A DNA stretch of 64,000 bases from DASRBN01 sp035294305. GTDB taxonomy: Bacteria; Chloroflexota; Ktedonobacteria; Ktedonobacterales; Ktedonobacteraceae. Shown piece by piece: positions 62,486-64,000 of this stretch (the stretch's first letter is position 1; each line of letters begins with the position of its first letter). The stretch is taken from positions 18,051 to 82,050 of the forward strand of contig DATGLD010000036.1 of NCBI GenBank assembly GCA_035294305.1. Direction: 5' to 3'. The notes below the pieces were generated by a model. It did no database searches, had not been told where the DNA came from, and saw only the letters and a program-made list of their open reading frames with translations. The position numbers and the translations under genes are program-made.

Positions 62486-64000
62486 ATGGCAATCGAACAA
62501 CAGCCCTCAAATACTTCGCACATCGCTTCCAGTATCCAGGATGGGGAGCAGCAGAATCAGGAGATTACCTCTAATAATGTTCTCGTGGCCTATAACGCTA
62601 CTACGGGCAAAGTGATTGCCGAGCTTCCAGTTGCCAGCGAGGCTGCCGTAAGGGAGGCTGTCGCGAAGGCACGTACCGCTCAGCCTGTCTGGAGCGCGCT
62701 CACATTTAAGCAGCGGGGCGCCTATTTGATACGATTTCGTGACGCCATGCTGAAACGCACGGACGAAATCGCCAGCCTGATCTCGCAGGAGGTAGGCAAA
62801 CCACGCATCGAAGCAATGTTGAACGAGATCATGGCGGCTGCAGATTTCATTAACTATTATGTCAAGCACGCAGAGAAAATGCTGGCAGATGAACAGGTTT
62901 CGCTGCACCTGTTGAAGCATCGCAAGAGCTACATCCACTATGCTCCCCTGGGAGTCATCGGCATCATTTCGCCCTGGAACTTCCCATTCGTGCTCGGCCT
63001 CTCTGAGGTCGCCACTGCGCTCATTGCGGGCAATGCTGTCATCCTCAAACCCTCGGAACTGACCCCACAATGCGGCCAGGTCATCGCCGACTTATTTTCT
63101 GCCGTCGATCTGCCACAGTATGTTTTCCAGGTTATCCACGGAGATGGCAAAACTGGTGCAGCACTGGTGAAAAGTGGAGTCGACAAAATTTGCTTCACGG
63201 GAGGCAGCGCGACGGCTCGCCATATCATGCGCGCCGCCGCTGATAACCTGACGCCGGTGGTCTTCGAGTTGGGCGGCAAGGACCCTATGATCGTCTGCGC
63301 AGACGCAGATATCGAGCGAGCGGCGCAGGCCGCGGTCTGGGGGGCATTCGCCAACTGCGGCCAGGTTTGCGCATCCGTTGAGCGTGTCTACGTCCACAAA
63401 AGTATAGCCGATGCTTTCATTAGCCGCACAATCGAACTGACACGGAAGCTGCGTGTCGGCAATGCTGCTGGCGGCGAAGATGTCGACGTTGGCTCCATGG
63501 TACATGAACGCCAGGTTCAGGTGATCGAACGCCAGGTTCAGGACGCGGCCAGTAAAGGGGCCCGAATCCTGCTGGGTGGACGCAGGCCTGAGAATCTCAC
63601 AGGTCCATTTTACGAACCAACCATTCTTACAGATGTCAATGCTGATATGGAAGTAATGCGCAATGAAACCTTTGGCCCGCTCCTGCCCATCACGGTGGTT
63701 GAGGACGATGAAGAAGCCATCCGCCTGGCAAATGATAGCAACTACGGTCTGGACGCCTATGTCTTCAGTAAGGACAGTAAACACGCGGATAGCATTGCCA
63801 GGCGCCTGGAGGCAGGCACTGTGATGATCAACGATGTGATCGCGGCCTATTCAGCGCCGGAGGTCCCCTGGGGGGGCGTGAAACAATCGGGCATCGGGCG
63901 CGTACACGGCGGAGCCATGGGCTTGAAAGAGTTCTGCCAGGTACGCCACATCATGGGTGAGCGCATCCGGCTGCCGCTGAAACGCGAACTCTGGTGGTTC
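62486..64000 (+). CDS. Aldehyde dehydrogenase family protein (partial, runs off the window)
   Basis: NAD(P)-dependent aldehyde dehydrogenase, 505 codons visible and no stop. Visible motifs are IISPWNFPFVL (NAD site), ILKPSELTP, the FTGGSATAR turn, the catalytic Glu in VFELGGKDPM, the nucleophile Cys in ANCGQVCASVERVYV, and late NETFGPLLPI and GGVKQSGIGR. The start is ATG 62486 with GGAGAAAG upstream. The length suggests a member of the 500-560-residue group. A 21-bp tandem duplication (63506-63547) gives the repeated ERQVQVI/ERQVQDA. Confidence 0.92.
   Translation, partial: MAIEQQPSNTSHIASSIQDGEQQNQEITSNNVLVAYNATTGKVIAELPVASEAAVREAVAKARTAQPVWSALTFKQRGAYLIRFRDAMLKRTDEIASLISQEVGKPRIEAMLNEIMAAADFINYYVKHAEKMLADEQVSLHLLKHRKSYIHYAPLGVIGIISPWNFPFVLGLSEVATALIAGNAVILKPSELTPQCGQVIADLFSAVDLPQYVFQVIHGDGKTGAALVKSGVDKICFTGGSATARHIMRAAADNLTPVVFELGGKDPMIVCADADIERAAQAAVWGAFANCGQVCASVERVYVHKSIADAFISRTIELTRKLRVGNAAGGEDVDVGSMVHERQVQVIERQVQDAASKGARILLGGRRPENLTGPFYEPTILTDVNADMEVMRNETFGPLLPITVVEDDEEAIRLANDSNYGLDAYVFSKDSKHADSIARRLEAGTVMINDVIAAYSAPEVPWGGVKQSGIGRVHGGAMGLKEFCQVRHIMGERIRLPLKRELWWF

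Overview
The window looks like chromosomal DNA from a Ktedonobacteria-type member of the Chloroflexota. This is an inference from gene content: a hopanoid cluster (shc, hpnH, hpnA, hpnG plus a squalene/phytoene synthase and a polyprenyl synthase), kinase/DnaJ-C/beta-sandwich fusion proteins, STAND-TPR proteins, many TTG and GTG starts behind AAAGGAG-type ribosome binding sites, and dispersed hairpin repeats. There is no rRNA, no CRISPR array and one tRNA (tRNA-Glu, CTC).

Layout. 0.4-5.3 kb: a NarL-type regulator, a NUDIX hydrolase, an HdeD-like membrane protein, an ATP-grasp ligase and a secreted BNR-repeat protein. 5.5-11.8 kb: one giant 2083-residue FtsX/MacB-type permease made of two homologous halves, with no ATPase nearby. 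11.9-17.1 kb: small stress/membrane proteins, a PAP2 phosphatase, two SRPBCC proteins, and a divergent MFS/LysR pair. 17.1-19.7 kb: a decayed Hen1-Pnkp RNA-repair operon (amber codon in hen1, large internal deletion in pnkp), followed by a stand-alone adenine methyltransferase (type IIG-like). 23.3-26.6 kb: amidase, methyltransferase and DUF2231-Rieske genes in one operon. 26.9-33.9 kb: the hopanoid cluster. 34-44.6 kb: housekeeping and accessory enzymes (sirtuin, OsmC, receiver protein, alpha/beta hydrolase, HD plus Nmad3-like pair, VOC enzyme), ending in a beta-phosphoglucomutase/GH65 phosphorylase pair for disaccharide phosphorolysis.

44.7-56.5 kb is a graveyard next to the tRNA-Glu gene. 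It holds the C-terminus of a tyrosine integrase, an IS3 transposase fragment, an unknown gene broken by frame changes, a DrmD/SNF2-like helicase with a frameshift and lost C-terminus fused to the middle of a STAND NTPase gene, a TPR gene frameshifted at an A7 run, a second STAND fragment joined to a group II intron RT fragment, a Ser/Thr kinase gene that has lost its catalytic domain, and two copies of a 126-bp MITE. One MITE copy has split a membrane-protein gene, and removing the element plus one target duplication restores the reading frame exactly. This part looks like a decayed defence/mobile island.

56.9-64 kb: a pair of unusual low-complexity repeat proteins, a large hybrid sensor kinase preceded by phased direct repeats, a cupredoxin lipoprotein, another lipoprotein and an aldehyde dehydrogenase that runs off the end. 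The most interesting items are the MITE and its gene disruption, the broken Hen1-Pnkp operon, the 20/21-residue repeat protein with its neighbour, two phased direct-repeat promoters resembling PhoB/OmpR-type boxes, and the duplicated permease with a hairpin repeat inside its linker.
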